Shown here piece by piece: positions 31,316-39,274 of a stretch of 64,000 nt of DNA. The stretch is from positions 434,001 to 498,000 of the forward strand of contig NZ_QRGP01000001.1 of the NCBI RefSeq assembly GCF_003367235.1. Reading direction: 5' to 3'. A program made the position numbers and the translations under genes. Numbering within the stretch: position 1 is the first letter of the stretch; every line of letters starts with the position of its first letter. Below the pieces are notes generated by a model, which made no database searches, had not been told where the DNA came from, and saw only the letters and a program-made list of their open reading frames with translations. This stretch comes from Sphingorhabdus pulchriflava. GTDB taxonomy: Bacteria; Pseudomonadota; Alphaproteobacteria; Sphingomonadales; Sphingomonadaceae.

Positions 31316-31965
31316 TTGGATTTCCTTTTCTTGGTCCCGTAACGGGCTTCGAAGCCATCGAACATCAGCTCCAGCGTTTCGACAAACAGCGCTTCGTCCT
31401 CTGGTGCCTTAGCGAGCGCTTCGGCAAGTTTAGGGAAGCGGTTCGCGTCAAACACCGGCATGGCCGGGATATGATGAGCCTCGGCCGCTGCTGCAAACAG
31501 CGATGCGCCATAGGTGATTTTCTCTAGCGCCTCGAGGATCGCCATATGGTGCTCTGAAGGGTAGGGGCAAATCGCGAGTGTTGCTTCATAAGCCCCCAAC
31601 ATCACATTGCGCGGGAAATAGCGCAGCATCAGTGGGGCGGCATTGGGATGGCGCAAAATGGTCCGCCTTGTAGCCACGGCGAGCGCAATAGCGCGTTCCT
31701 TCCACCCGCTGACATCGCCGCCCTCTGCGCCGACTTCGTGCAGCAACGCCCGGGCAACGAGCTGAAGCAGTTCGTCCTTGTCCTTGAAATGATAATAAAG
31801 CGACGGTGCGGTCACACCCATGGCACGGGCGACGCCCTGGACGCTCAGTGAGTCAATGCCCTCTTGCTCGACCAGCACAATCGCCGCATCAACTGCAGCT
31901 TCTTTTGTGATCAGCGGCTTAAGCGGCCTGCCACGTTTCGCCTTGGGTTTTACCGAAGCCCCCAT
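31312..31965 (-). CDS. TetR-family transcriptional regulator (paralogue 1)
   Basis: Regulator of 217 residues. It starts with a basic arm (GASVKPKAKRGRPLKPLITK), followed by an N-terminal helix-turn-helix (about residues 35-60, SVQGVARAMGVTAPSLYYHFKDK). The C-terminal ligand domain is clearly related to that of the TetR at 54042: both have RR(T/A)(I/L)L(R/K)HPNAAPL followed by (R/Q)(Y/F)FPR and HMAILE. The gene is in an operon with the acyl-CoA dehydrogenase upstream and gfa downstream, preceded by a variant of the 17-bp palindrome at 33234, which would allow autoregulation. It is a good candidate for the regulator of that palindrome. Confidence 0.9.
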   Translation of the reverse strand: MGASVKPKAKRGRPLKPLITKEAAVDAAIVLVEQEGIDSLSVQGVARAMGVTAPSLYYHFKDKDELLQLVARALLHEVGAEGGDVSGWKERAIALAVATRRTILRHPNAAPLMLRYFPRNVMLGAYEATLAICPYPSEHHMAILEALEKITYGASLFAAAAEAHHIPAMPVFDANRFPKLAEALAKAPEDEALFVETLELMFDGFEARYGTKKRKSK

Positions 31966-31980
31966 GAACTCAACTTCCTA

Positions 31981-33195
31981 TCAAATGCCAAGCCCTGCCT
32001 TGGCGATAATATTGCGCTGGATCTCGTTTGAACCAGCATAGATCGAACCCGCCCTGTCGTTGAAATATTTAAGCGGCGCAATAGCAGCCGAACGAGGGCC
32101 GACGAATTGATTCAAATCATGCGGAATAACATTTGGCCCGCCCGGAAAGCCCGCCTGCGGCTGGAAGGCGTGGCCATATGGTCCGGCAGCCTCAAGGGCG
32201 AGTTCGGTGATGTGCTGGCTAAGCTCTGTACCCAATATTTTCATGACTGAACCTGAAAGACCTGGGCGGCCACCGCGAGCCGCATCGCTCATTGCCTTGA
32301 ATTCATAAGTTTCAAGCACGTCGACCCGCGCTTGCGCCGCCGCCACCTTCGCCGCGAAGGCCGATTCATTGAGCCGCGGCCGTGAGCCTTCGCTCGCCAA
32401 TTCGCGGACACGTGCAAGGCGGACCTGCAATTCCGGCGCATAGGCGCTGCCGCCGCGTTCGAATTCGAGCAGATATTTGGCAACCGTCCAGCCATCGTCG
32501 ATCGCGCCGACGACGTTGGTCACGGGGACGCGGACATTGTCGAAGAAAATCAGGTTCTGGATATGCTCACCTGAGGTCATCACGATCGGCGTGACGGTAA
32601 TCCCGGGCGTATCCATCGGAATCAGCAGGAAGGTGATGCCCTGTTGCGGCCGGGCGAGTTGGCTGGTGCGGACAAGGCAGAATATCCAGTTCGCGACATT
32701 GGCATGCGTCGTCCAGATCTTGGTGCCGTTGCAGACGAAGTCGTCGCTGTCCCGCCGGGCACTCATCGACAATAGGGCAAGGTCACTGCCTGCATGCGGT
32801 TCCGAATAGCCCTGGCACCAGAAATGCTCACCAGTCAGCATACGGGGAAGGAAATAGTCCTTCTGCGCGTCTGAACCATGGCCGAGCAAAGCCGGACCAC
32901 ACATGGCTATTCCCATGGGAGACGTTGGCGGTGCCCCTGCCAGCACCCGCTCGCGCGCAAAGATGTAGCGCTGGGTGACGCTCCACTCGGCTCCACCATA
33001 GCGTTTGGGCCACGAAGGCGCTGCCCAGCCTTTGGTGTGCAACCGGTGTTGCCATTCCATCGACAGGTCATGGTCACCATAGACGCTGGTCATCCAGCGC
33101 CCGGCCTCACGCAGCTCGGGCGTCAGTTCGGCGTCGAAAAAAGTCCTGACTTCGTCGGTGAATGCCCTGTCGGCGTCTGACCAGTTCATATCCAT
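31981..33195 (-). CDS. Acyl-CoA dehydrogenase, large-subunit type
   Basis: FAD-dependent acyl-CoA dehydrogenase of 404 residues. N-terminal helical domain (MDMNWSDADRAFTDEVRTFF), then the FAD-contact motif CQGYSEPHAGSDLA and the WTTHANVANWIF segment, and the C-terminal ASNEIQRNIIAK motif. The sequence resembles the large subunit of pimeloyl-CoA-type or side-chain dehydrogenases, which pair with a shorter subunit; a fitting partner is encoded at 34747. A second ATG two codons in is also possible. It is the first gene of the ACAD-tetR-gfa operon. Confidence 0.9.
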   Translation of the reverse strand: MDMNWSDADRAFTDEVRTFFDAELTPELREAGRWMTSVYGDHDLSMEWQHRLHTKGWAAPSWPKRYGGAEWSVTQRYIFARERVLAGAPPTSPMGIAMCGPALLGHGSDAQKDYFLPRMLTGEHFWCQGYSEPHAGSDLALLSMSARRDSDDFVCNGTKIWTTHANVANWIFCLVRTSQLARPQQGITFLLIPMDTPGITVTPIVMTSGEHIQNLIFFDNVRVPVTNVVGAIDDGWTVAKYLLEFERGGSAYAPELQVRLARVRELASEGSRPRLNESAFAAKVAAAQARVDVLETYEFKAMSDAARGGRPGLSGSVMKILGTELSQHITELALEAAGPYGHAFQPQAGFPGGPNVIPHDLNQFVGPRSAAIAPLKYFNDRAGSIYAGSNEIQRNIIAKAGLGI

Positions 33196-33229
33196 AGCGG
33201 CATTCCAGCACTTTTAAGCTTGCGATGTC

Positions 33230-33254
33230 AATAATCTTATACCATTTGATTATT
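33230..33254. promoter_or_regulatory. Operator-like palindrome B (variant of ATCTA-N7-TAGAT)
   Basis: Between the divergent acyl-CoA dehydrogenase (start 33195) and aldehyde dehydrogenase (start 33309). AATAATC at 33230-33236 pairs exactly with GATTATT at 33248-33254. In register with the other sites it reads ATCTT-N7-TTGAT at 33234-33250, one change in each arm from the exact element, with the same 17-bp span. It could control both transcription units including tetR. The symmetry is strong although the core differs. Confidence 0.6.
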
Positions 33255-33308
33255 GCGAATTGGATGTGCGCGAAAGGCACGCCGCATGTGCTTTATCAGG
33301 AGACTGCA

Positions 33309-34736
33309 ATGGATTTCAACGCTGACTACAGCCTAACAATCAATGGCCAGGCGGTTCGCACTGACGACGAAATGGATGTCATCAATCCCGCCACAGGGAA
33401 GCCGTTTGCGCGTTCGCCAAAGGCCGGGCAAGCGGAGGTTGACGCAGCCGTCGATGCAGCAAAGTCAGCGCTTGCAGGCTGGAAAGCGTTGGGGTGGGAG
33501 GGACGTCGCGAAAAACTGATCGCCGCCGCGCGCGCCATCGAACCGCATGCAGAAGCCTTCGCACGATTGTTCACCATGGAGCAGGGGCGGCCCTATGATA
33601 TGGCCAAGGGCGAAATCGATCTGGGCGCCTATTGGATCAAGGCCGTGGCGCGGCAGGATCTGGCCGATGAGATCGTCGAGGATAGCGATACACGCACAGT
33701 CGTGGTCCGCCACGAACCGCTGGGTGTCGTTGCCGCGATTGTCCCCTGGAATTTCCCGTTCCTGCTCGGGATCTGGAAAATCGCCCCGGCGTTGATCGCC
33801 GGCAACACCATGGTCTTGAAACCGTCGCCCTTTACGCCGCTGTGTACATTGAAACTGGCCGAACTCTGGCGCGACATCTTACCGCCCGGTGTGTTCAACG
33901 TGATTTCGGGTGACAACGACCTCGGACCGATGATGACCGCACACCCTGGCTTTGCCAAAATCAGCTTTACCGGATCGACCGCAACCGGAAAACGCGTGAT
34001 GGAATCGGCTTCACGCGACCTGAAGCGGATCACACTCGAATTGGGTGGTAACGATGCCGCAATCATCATGCCCGATGTCGATGTGAAGGCCGTCGCGCAA
34101 AAGCTGTTCTTCGGTGCATTCTACAACAGCGCACAAATCTGCATCGCGACCAAGCGTATGTACATCCATGAAGCCATTTATGACGAGCTGCGCGACGAAC
34201 TTTACAAACTTGCACAATCCAGCGTTGTGGGGGACGGGCTGGAGCAGGGGACAATGTTCGGCCCGATCCAGAACCAGCCCCAGTATGATCGCGTGATGAA
34301 GTTGATCGACGGCGCCCGCAGCCAGAATCTGGTTCTGCTTGAAGGGAGCGCGGTTCCCGACAATGGTGGTTATTTCATACCCATCACCCTCGTCGATAAT
34401 CCGCCGGAGGGCGCCCCGGTTGTTACCGAAGAGGCTTTCGGACCAGTTCTCCCGCTGCTCAAATTCTCCGACATTGACGATGTCGTCGCTCGTGCCAACG
34501 CCAGCGAATATGGTCTGGCAGGTGCGGTCTGGTCGGATGATATTGGTCAGGCGGTGGAGATTGCCAATCGTCTGGAAACGGGTACGGTATGGATCAACGA
34601 CAATCTGCAAAACGGGCCGCATATTCCCTTCGCGGGAGCAAAGCAGTCCGGCTTTGGTGTCGAAAATGGTAAGGAAGGCCTGCGCGAATATACCTGGCCG
34701 CGCACGGTTTTCATACCGAAACAAAAGGTTGGTTGA
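33309..34736 (+). CDS. NAD(P)-dependent aldehyde dehydrogenase
   Basis: Second aldehyde dehydrogenase of the region, 475 residues. Active-site residues are Asn148 (PWNFP), Glu244 (LELGGND) and Cys278 (SAQICIATK). The ICIA context and overall sequence are closer to the betaine/succinate-semialdehyde branch than to the 29435 enzyme, so the two probably act on different aldehydes. The ATG at 33309 has AGGAG six bases upstream; an in-frame start at 33225 would place coding sequence over the operator and lacks family likeness. The acyl-CoA dehydrogenase start follows its stop by ten bases. Confidence 0.9.
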   Translation: MDFNADYSLTINGQAVRTDDEMDVINPATGKPFARSPKAGQAEVDAAVDAAKSALAGWKALGWEGRREKLIAAARAIEPHAEAFARLFTMEQGRPYDMAKGEIDLGAYWIKAVARQDLADEIVEDSDTRTVVVRHEPLGVVAAIVPWNFPFLLGIWKIAPALIAGNTMVLKPSPFTPLCTLKLAELWRDILPPGVFNVISGDNDLGPMMTAHPGFAKISFTGSTATGKRVMESASRDLKRITLELGGNDAAIIMPDVDVKAVAQKLFFGAFYNSAQICIATKRMYIHEAIYDELRDELYKLAQSSVVGDGLEQGTMFGPIQNQPQYDRVMKLIDGARSQNLVLLEGSAVPDNGGYFIPITLVDNPPEGAPVVTEEAFGPVLPLLKFSDIDDVVARANASEYGLAGAVWSDDIGQAVEIANRLETGTVWINDNLQNGPHIPFAGAKQSGFGVENGKEGLREYTWPRTVFIPKQKVG

Positions 34737-34746
34737 GGTTGCTGTC

Positions 34747-35874
34747 ATGAATTTTGAGTTGAGCGAAGACCAGCAGATGCTGCAGAATATGCTGCGCCAG
34801 TTTCTGGCACAGCGTTATGGTTTTGCCGAACGTACAGCCGCATCGCGATCTGATCTGGGATTTCGACCGGAAATCTGGTCTGCACTGGCAGGCGAACTGG
34901 GCTTGCTCGGGGCGACTATTTCTGAGGATCGCGGCGGGCTGGGCGGCGGTGCTGTCGAACAGATGATCATCATGGAAGAACTGGGTCGCGCACTGGTGCT
35001 GGAGCCGGTGGCGGAAACGCTGTTCCATGGTGCATGGCTGCTCGAAAAGGCCGGCGGGGCTGCAGCCGGCCTGTTGGCCGATGTAGCAGCGGGCAAGGTG
35101 CGGCTGGCGCTCGCGATAGGCGAACCGCAGATGCGCTATGATTATGCGGATGTTGCCGCGACGGCCGAACGCAGCGCGTCAGGTTGGCGATTGAACGGGC
35201 AAAAGTCGGTAGTCATCGCTGCGCCTTGGGCTGATCAATTGATCGTCGCAGCGCGCACATCTGGCCGCGCAGGGGACGTGGCGGGGATTTCCCTGATGCT
35301 CGTTCCGGTCGATGCAACAGGTGTGTCGATGCACCCTTATCCGACGATTGACGGACGGCGGGCGGCGGACATCATTCTTTCCGACGTCGAAGTTTCGCAA
35401 GACGCGCTGATCGGCAGTGAGGGGCAGGGACTCGAACTGCTCGAAGAACTGCGCGACCGTGCGGTAGCGGCGCAAGCGGCAGAGGCGTCCGGCCTGCTCG
35501 ACAAACTGTTGCAGGATACCGTTGCCTATACGCAGCAGCGCCAGCAATTCGGCCAGCCAATCGCTTCTTTCCAGGTGCTGCAACACCGCATGGTCGACAT
35601 GTACATGCATGTCGAACTGACACGGGCAGCAGCGTTGCTCGCGACGCTCAAGCTCGATGCACCGGCGGACGAGCGCGCCCGTGCCGCCTCTTCCGCAAAG
35701 GCGACGGTTGCCGAGGCTTGCCGCTTTGTAGGGCAGAATGCCGTGCAACTGCATGGCGGCATGGGGATGACGGACGAATTGCCCATCGGCCATTATTTCA
35801 AGCGTGCAACCCAGATCGAAGGCGAGTTTGGCACTGCCGACTGGCACCTCGCAAGGCGCGCGCGGCTCGGCTGA
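34747..35874 (+). CDS. Acyl-CoA dehydrogenase, small-subunit type
   Basis: Acyl-CoA dehydrogenase-like protein of 375 residues from ATG 34747. The N-terminus MNFELSEDQQMLQNMLRQFL, the GGGAVEQMIIMEELGRALV stretch and the C-terminal QLHGGMGMTDELPIGHYFKR match the shorter partner of two-gene dehydrogenases (PimD-like). Together with the 31981-33195 gene it probably forms a mixed alpha-beta enzyme, as is known for several bacterial side-chain and pimeloyl-CoA dehydrogenases. That pairing is inferred from type and proximity, since the two genes are on opposite strands. Confidence 0.88.
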   Translation: MNFELSEDQQMLQNMLRQFLAQRYGFAERTAASRSDLGFRPEIWSALAGELGLLGATISEDRGGLGGGAVEQMIIMEELGRALVLEPVAETLFHGAWLLEKAGGAAAGLLADVAAGKVRLALAIGEPQMRYDYADVAATAERSASGWRLNGQKSVVIAAPWADQLIVAARTSGRAGDVAGISLMLVPVDATGVSMHPYPTIDGRRAADIILSDVEVSQDALIGSEGQGLELLEELRDRAVAAQAAEASGLLDKLLQDTVAYTQQRQQFGQPIASFQVLQHRMVDMYMHVELTRAAALLATLKLDAPADERARAASSAKATVAEACRFVGQNAVQLHGGMGMTDELPIGHYFKRATQIEGEFGTADWHLARRARLG

Positions 35875-35902
35875 GGCCTCAGGCCTGCGCGACCTTCCAA
35901 TC

Positions 35903-36706
35903 TTACTTCGCCTGCCAGACGGGCTGGCGCTTTTGTGCGAAAGCCAGCGGCCCTTCTTTTGCGTCTTGTGACTGCATAACGACACGGCCTTCACGATTGT
36001 TCGCTTCCCAATAGGCTGCATCATTTGCGATGGCACCTTCTGCAATCCCCATGGCGATGCGCTTGCTGGCCTGCACCGAAAGCGGGGCATTCACGGCTAT
36101 GCGATTGGCAAGGTCGATTGCGGTTTCCATCAGCTTATCCAGAGGAACCACGCGGTTGGCAAAGCCCAGTTCAAACGCGCGCTGGGCGGAAAAGGGTTCG
36201 CCGGTCAGCAGCATTTCCATGGCCACCTTGATAGGTAGCTGCTGCGCTATCCGGAACGCACCCCCGGCAGCCGCATAGATGCCGCGCTTCACTTCAGGCA
36301 GGCCGAACTGGGCATGATCGGCGGCGACCACCAGGTCGCAGGAAAGTGCCAGTTCGGTCCCGCCACCAAGCGCGAAACCATTGACGGCAGCGATCATCGG
36401 TTTGCTGATCGGATGCTGCACGACGCCAGCAAAACCCCATGCGCGCTGTGCCTTGTCTTCGGGCGTCAGTCGTTCGCCCCGCGAAAGCGCCTTGAGGTCG
36501 GCACCTGCGCAAAAGGCCTGATCACCTGCGCCGGTCAGGATGACCACCCGGACTTCAGGATCATTTTCCGCCTGCTCAAGCGCTTCGCCAAGCCCCACAT
36601 GGACGGCGGCATTCACGGCATTGCGCGCTTCGGGCCGGTTGATGGTCGCGATGAGGACATGGCCTTTGCGTTCAACCAAGACCGCTGGGGATGTTGTTTC
36701 ACTCAT
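35903..36706 (-). CDS. Enoyl-CoA hydratase/isomerase family protein
   Basis: Third crotonase of the region, 267 residues. The oxyanion-hole segments are CAGADLKALSRG and NGFALGGGTELALSCD, where the second carries the usual hydratase glutamate (GGGTE), and the second catalytic site is in LPEVKRGIYAAAGG, where the usual Glu-Gly is altered. The start overlaps the end of the CoA-transferase gene by eight bases, so the two are co-transcribed. Substrate unknown. Confidence 0.87.
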   Translation of the reverse strand: MSETTSPAVLVERKGHVLIATINRPEARNAVNAAVHVGLGEALEQAENDPEVRVVILTGAGDQAFCAGADLKALSRGERLTPEDKAQRAWGFAGVVQHPISKPMIAAVNGFALGGGTELALSCDLVVAADHAQFGLPEVKRGIYAAAGGAFRIAQQLPIKVAMEMLLTGEPFSAQRAFELGFANRVVPLDKLMETAIDLANRIAVNAPLSVQASKRIAMGIAEGAIANDAAYWEANNREGRVVMQSQDAKEGPLAFAQKRQPVWQAK

Positions 36707-39044
36707 GGGAACGTCCTTTCAATTCACGAATGGCGGTTTCAATGTCAACGCTTAGGGGCTCAATCACGCCGTTTTGGGCCAGCGTATCGATTTCGGTGCT
36801 CCCGATACCAAGCCACTCCTCCATCACCTCCGCGCTATGTTCGCCAGCTAACGGGGCAGGTCGCGTGGGGGGAGGTGCCAGACGTTCCGATTTAGCAATC
36901 ACGGCTTCGCTGAAAAATGCATCGGGCAAGTGGGGATGGGTTTCCATCCGGAAAGTTCCGCGCTCGCGATAGGCTGCAAATTCGGGCAAGTCGGCAATAC
37001 GGTTCATGCGGCCGGCCGGAATTCCGGCTTGCTGGAGCGTTTCCATCGCTTGGGTCGCGGTGCGCTTTTGGAGCCAGACGATCAACTCTGCCTCGATGGC
37101 TTTGCGATGCGCCAACCTATCCGATCGCGCCATACCGGTATCCAGTTTCGGCAGCAGTTGGCACAGTTTCGACCAATCGGCTTCATCGCGGACGGTGATC
37201 GCGCACCATTCGTCCTCACCTGCTGTTGGGAAAACGCCCCAGGGCACATCCTGCGGTTCAAGCGGGTCTACCAGTCCGGATTGTGCAGCCGCGATTTGCC
37301 AGCCCTGATGTGCGAGCACGATTTCGGCTTGGGACGAGCAAATACGTCCGCCCGTGCCGGAACGCTTGCGGTCGAGCAGGAGCGCCAGCACACCCAATAT
37401 CGAGATGCGCCCGCCGACATGATCGGGATAGATGGTCACCGAATCGCTATACGATTCCGGATCGTCCCGATAGCGCCATTGTGTTGTCAGCCCAGTGGCA
37501 GCGCGGACGAGGGGGCCATAGCCCATGCGTTTGGCCCAGGGCCCGGTCGGCCCAAAGGCGGAGCTTTCGACGAGGATGATGTCGGGTTTGATGCCCTGTA
37601 AATGGTCGTAACCCAATCCAAGCGATTCCATCGTCCCCGGCTTGAAATTGGTAAGGATGACATCGGCTTTTGCGACCAGTCTTTCGAAGATGGCCTTGCC
37701 TTCATCGCTGCGCAGGTTGAGCCCAAGGCTGCGCTTGTTGCGGTGGCCGGCGGCGAAGCTGGTCGAAATGCCCAATGCGCCGTCGGATTGCCTTGTACCA
37801 TCCGGAAAAGCACGGGATTCGATCTTGACGACATCGGCACCAAGATCGGCCAGCAGGCGCCCCTGTTCGCCTCCGACCACAATGACGCCCAGATCAAGCA
37901 CTTTCAGACCGGACAAAGGCAGTCCGGGGACAGGCGGTGGTGACATGGAAACAGGTTCGGCAGCGACCTGAATACCCGCAGCCATGCGCTGACCATCAAG
38001 CTCCAGCACGCCATTGGGCAGGCTGATTTCGGTTCCGTCTCGCAGCTTTGCAGGTGCAAAGGTCTGACGGTCCTTGAAATGCTTGGCCGCAACCGCCTCG
38101 CTGCCGTCGAGCAGCGCGGATAGCGGAACGCCATAAGTCTTGGCTCCTGCCTCCAGCTCGTCACCGGTCTTGTCCGCAAAGAAGGCCGAGATGGCCGGGA
38201 TCAAAGTCGGCGACTTGAAACGGGCATTCATCTTCTCGAATTCAGGTGAGGCAAATTCTTCGGGCCTACCCATCCATTCGAACATTCCGCGCCACTGGCG
38301 TGCCGCGAGAAGGCATATTCGCACATGGCCGTCAGCGCAGCGGATGATGGGGTAGAGAAAACCGCGCGGCGGACGGTCGGTCGACAACAGATGTGCGGGC
38401 TTCCCCATTGTTGCACTGCCACTGATGCCATAGCCCGGATCGAGCGCCTGCATTGCCCCGTCGAGCATGGAGTAATCAATCAGATCGCCGGTGCCGGTTT
38501 GCGCACGCTGGACCAAGCCGGTCAAAACTACATAGGCCAGTTGCACCGCAGAGCACTGCACCGCCAGCTCGCCCGGCGGCAAAAGGGGCGCCTGACCTGC
38601 TATACCGGACCGCGATAGCTCCCCCGTCAGCGCGTGGAGGACGGCGTCGGTAGCTTGCCATTTCGAACAACTGTTCCCTTGTCCAAAGTCGCTGCACGCC
38701 ACCACCAGTTTTTGTGGGTATCGGCGGGAAAGGTCCGCTGCGATGAAGCCTGGCTGGCCCGATAATGCGTGGTGAGCGTCCATGATCAACGCATCGGCAG
38801 ACTCAATCAGGCGGCCAAGTTTTTCGCGATCACGAGGCTGGGCATAATCGATTACTTGCAGCGTTTTTCCATTGTTCGCCGCCGCATCCTTCAATTGCTC
38901 GCGGGCCGACCTGCCCGTTTTCGGCGTCTCGATGCGCACGACGTCGGCGCCAAGTTCGGCAAGATAGCGGGTGGCAGGAGCCAGCGGGCCTGCGACGGCA
39001 TCGACAATGACTATGCCTGCCAAAGGCCGTCTGGGATTTGCCAT
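36699..39044 (-). CDS. Tandem CaiB/BaiF family (class III) CoA-transferase
   Basis: A 781-residue protein made of two CoA-transferase III domains. The first (about 1-370) starts GIVIVDAVAGPLAPATRYLAELGADVVRIE and has Asp in the IDYSMLDGAM catalytic-helix segment. The second (about 380-750) starts LKVLDLGVIVVGGEQGRLL and has Glu in the matching position (CSSQAEIV). Single-domain members act as dimers; this one could be an intrachain dimer with unequal halves. It would move CoA between acids or load the substrate. The ATG at 39044 has GGAGAGG upstream; longer in-frame starts would cover an operator-like site. Confidence 0.88.
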   Translation of the reverse strand: MANPRRPLAGIVIVDAVAGPLAPATRYLAELGADVVRIETPKTGRSAREQLKDAAANNGKTLQVIDYAQPRDREKLGRLIESADALIMDAHHALSGQPGFIAADLSRRYPQKLVVACSDFGQGNSCSKWQATDAVLHALTGELSRSGIAGQAPLLPPGELAVQCSAVQLAYVVLTGLVQRAQTGTGDLIDYSMLDGAMQALDPGYGISGSATMGKPAHLLSTDRPPRGFLYPIIRCADGHVRICLLAARQWRGMFEWMGRPEEFASPEFEKMNARFKSPTLIPAISAFFADKTGDELEAGAKTYGVPLSALLDGSEAVAAKHFKDRQTFAPAKLRDGTEISLPNGVLELDGQRMAAGIQVAAEPVSMSPPPVPGLPLSGLKVLDLGVIVVGGEQGRLLADLGADVVKIESRAFPDGTRQSDGALGISTSFAAGHRNKRSLGLNLRSDEGKAIFERLVAKADVILTNFKPGTMESLGLGYDHLQGIKPDIILVESSAFGPTGPWAKRMGYGPLVRAATGLTTQWRYRDDPESYSDSVTIYPDHVGGRISILGVLALLLDRKRSGTGGRICSSQAEIVLAHQGWQIAAAQSGLVDPLEPQDVPWGVFPTAGEDEWCAITVRDEADWSKLCQLLPKLDTGMARSDRLAHRKAIEAELIVWLQKRTATQAMETLQQAGIPAGRMNRIADLPEFAAYRERGTFRMETHPHLPDAFFSEAVIAKSERLAPPPTRPAPLAGEHSAEVMEEWLGIGSTEIDTLAQNGVIEPLSVDIETAIRELKGRSHE

Positions 39045-39076
39045 GGATCCACCTCTCCAAAAGCGGTTCAAATTTA

Positions 39077-39093
39077 ATCTAATGATATTCGAT
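39077..39093. promoter_or_regulatory. Operator-like palindrome C (ATCTA-N7-TCGAT)
   Basis: One base away from the exact 17-bp ATCTA-N7-TAGAT element, located 33 bp upstream of the start of the tandem CoA-transferase gene. Its position just before the coding start suggests repression of the CoA-transferase and crotonase pair. Confidence 0.55.
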
Positions 39094-39200
39094 AACAGCT
39101 TTGAACCACATATCAAGGGGCCGCTTGGGAAATGCAATGGTAACGATGCGAGGTCAAATGGAAGGACGGACTATTCGCGTCAGCTGGCAGTTGCGACGTT

Positions 39201-39214
39201 TTGATTCAAATCAA
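39201..39214. promoter_or_regulatory. FNR-type box, exact TTGAT-N4-ATCAA
   Basis: TTGAT (39201-39205) and ATCAA (39210-39214) separated by four bases are an exact match to the consensus of FNR/FnrL-type regulators of alphaproteobacteria. It lies 61 bp before the Rieske oxygenase start at 39275 and 13 bp before palindrome D. A site this far from the start could act as activator site; which factor binds is not shown by sequence alone. Confidence 0.5.
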
Positions 39215-39222
39215 GGCAAGTC

Positions 39223-39247
39223 ATAAATCTATCAACAATAGATTTAT
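39223..39247. promoter_or_regulatory. Operator-like palindrome D (ATCTA-N7-TAGAT at 39227-39243)
   Basis: ATAAATCTA at 39223-39231 pairs exactly with TAGATTTAT at 39239-39247 around a 7-base spacer, giving a 25-bp perfect dyad outside the spacer. It ends 28 bp before the Rieske oxygenase start at 39275. It is one of six exact copies of the core element. Confidence 0.75.
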
Positions 39248-39274
39248 TGTCCCAGCTTTGTAAGGAGAGTCGAA

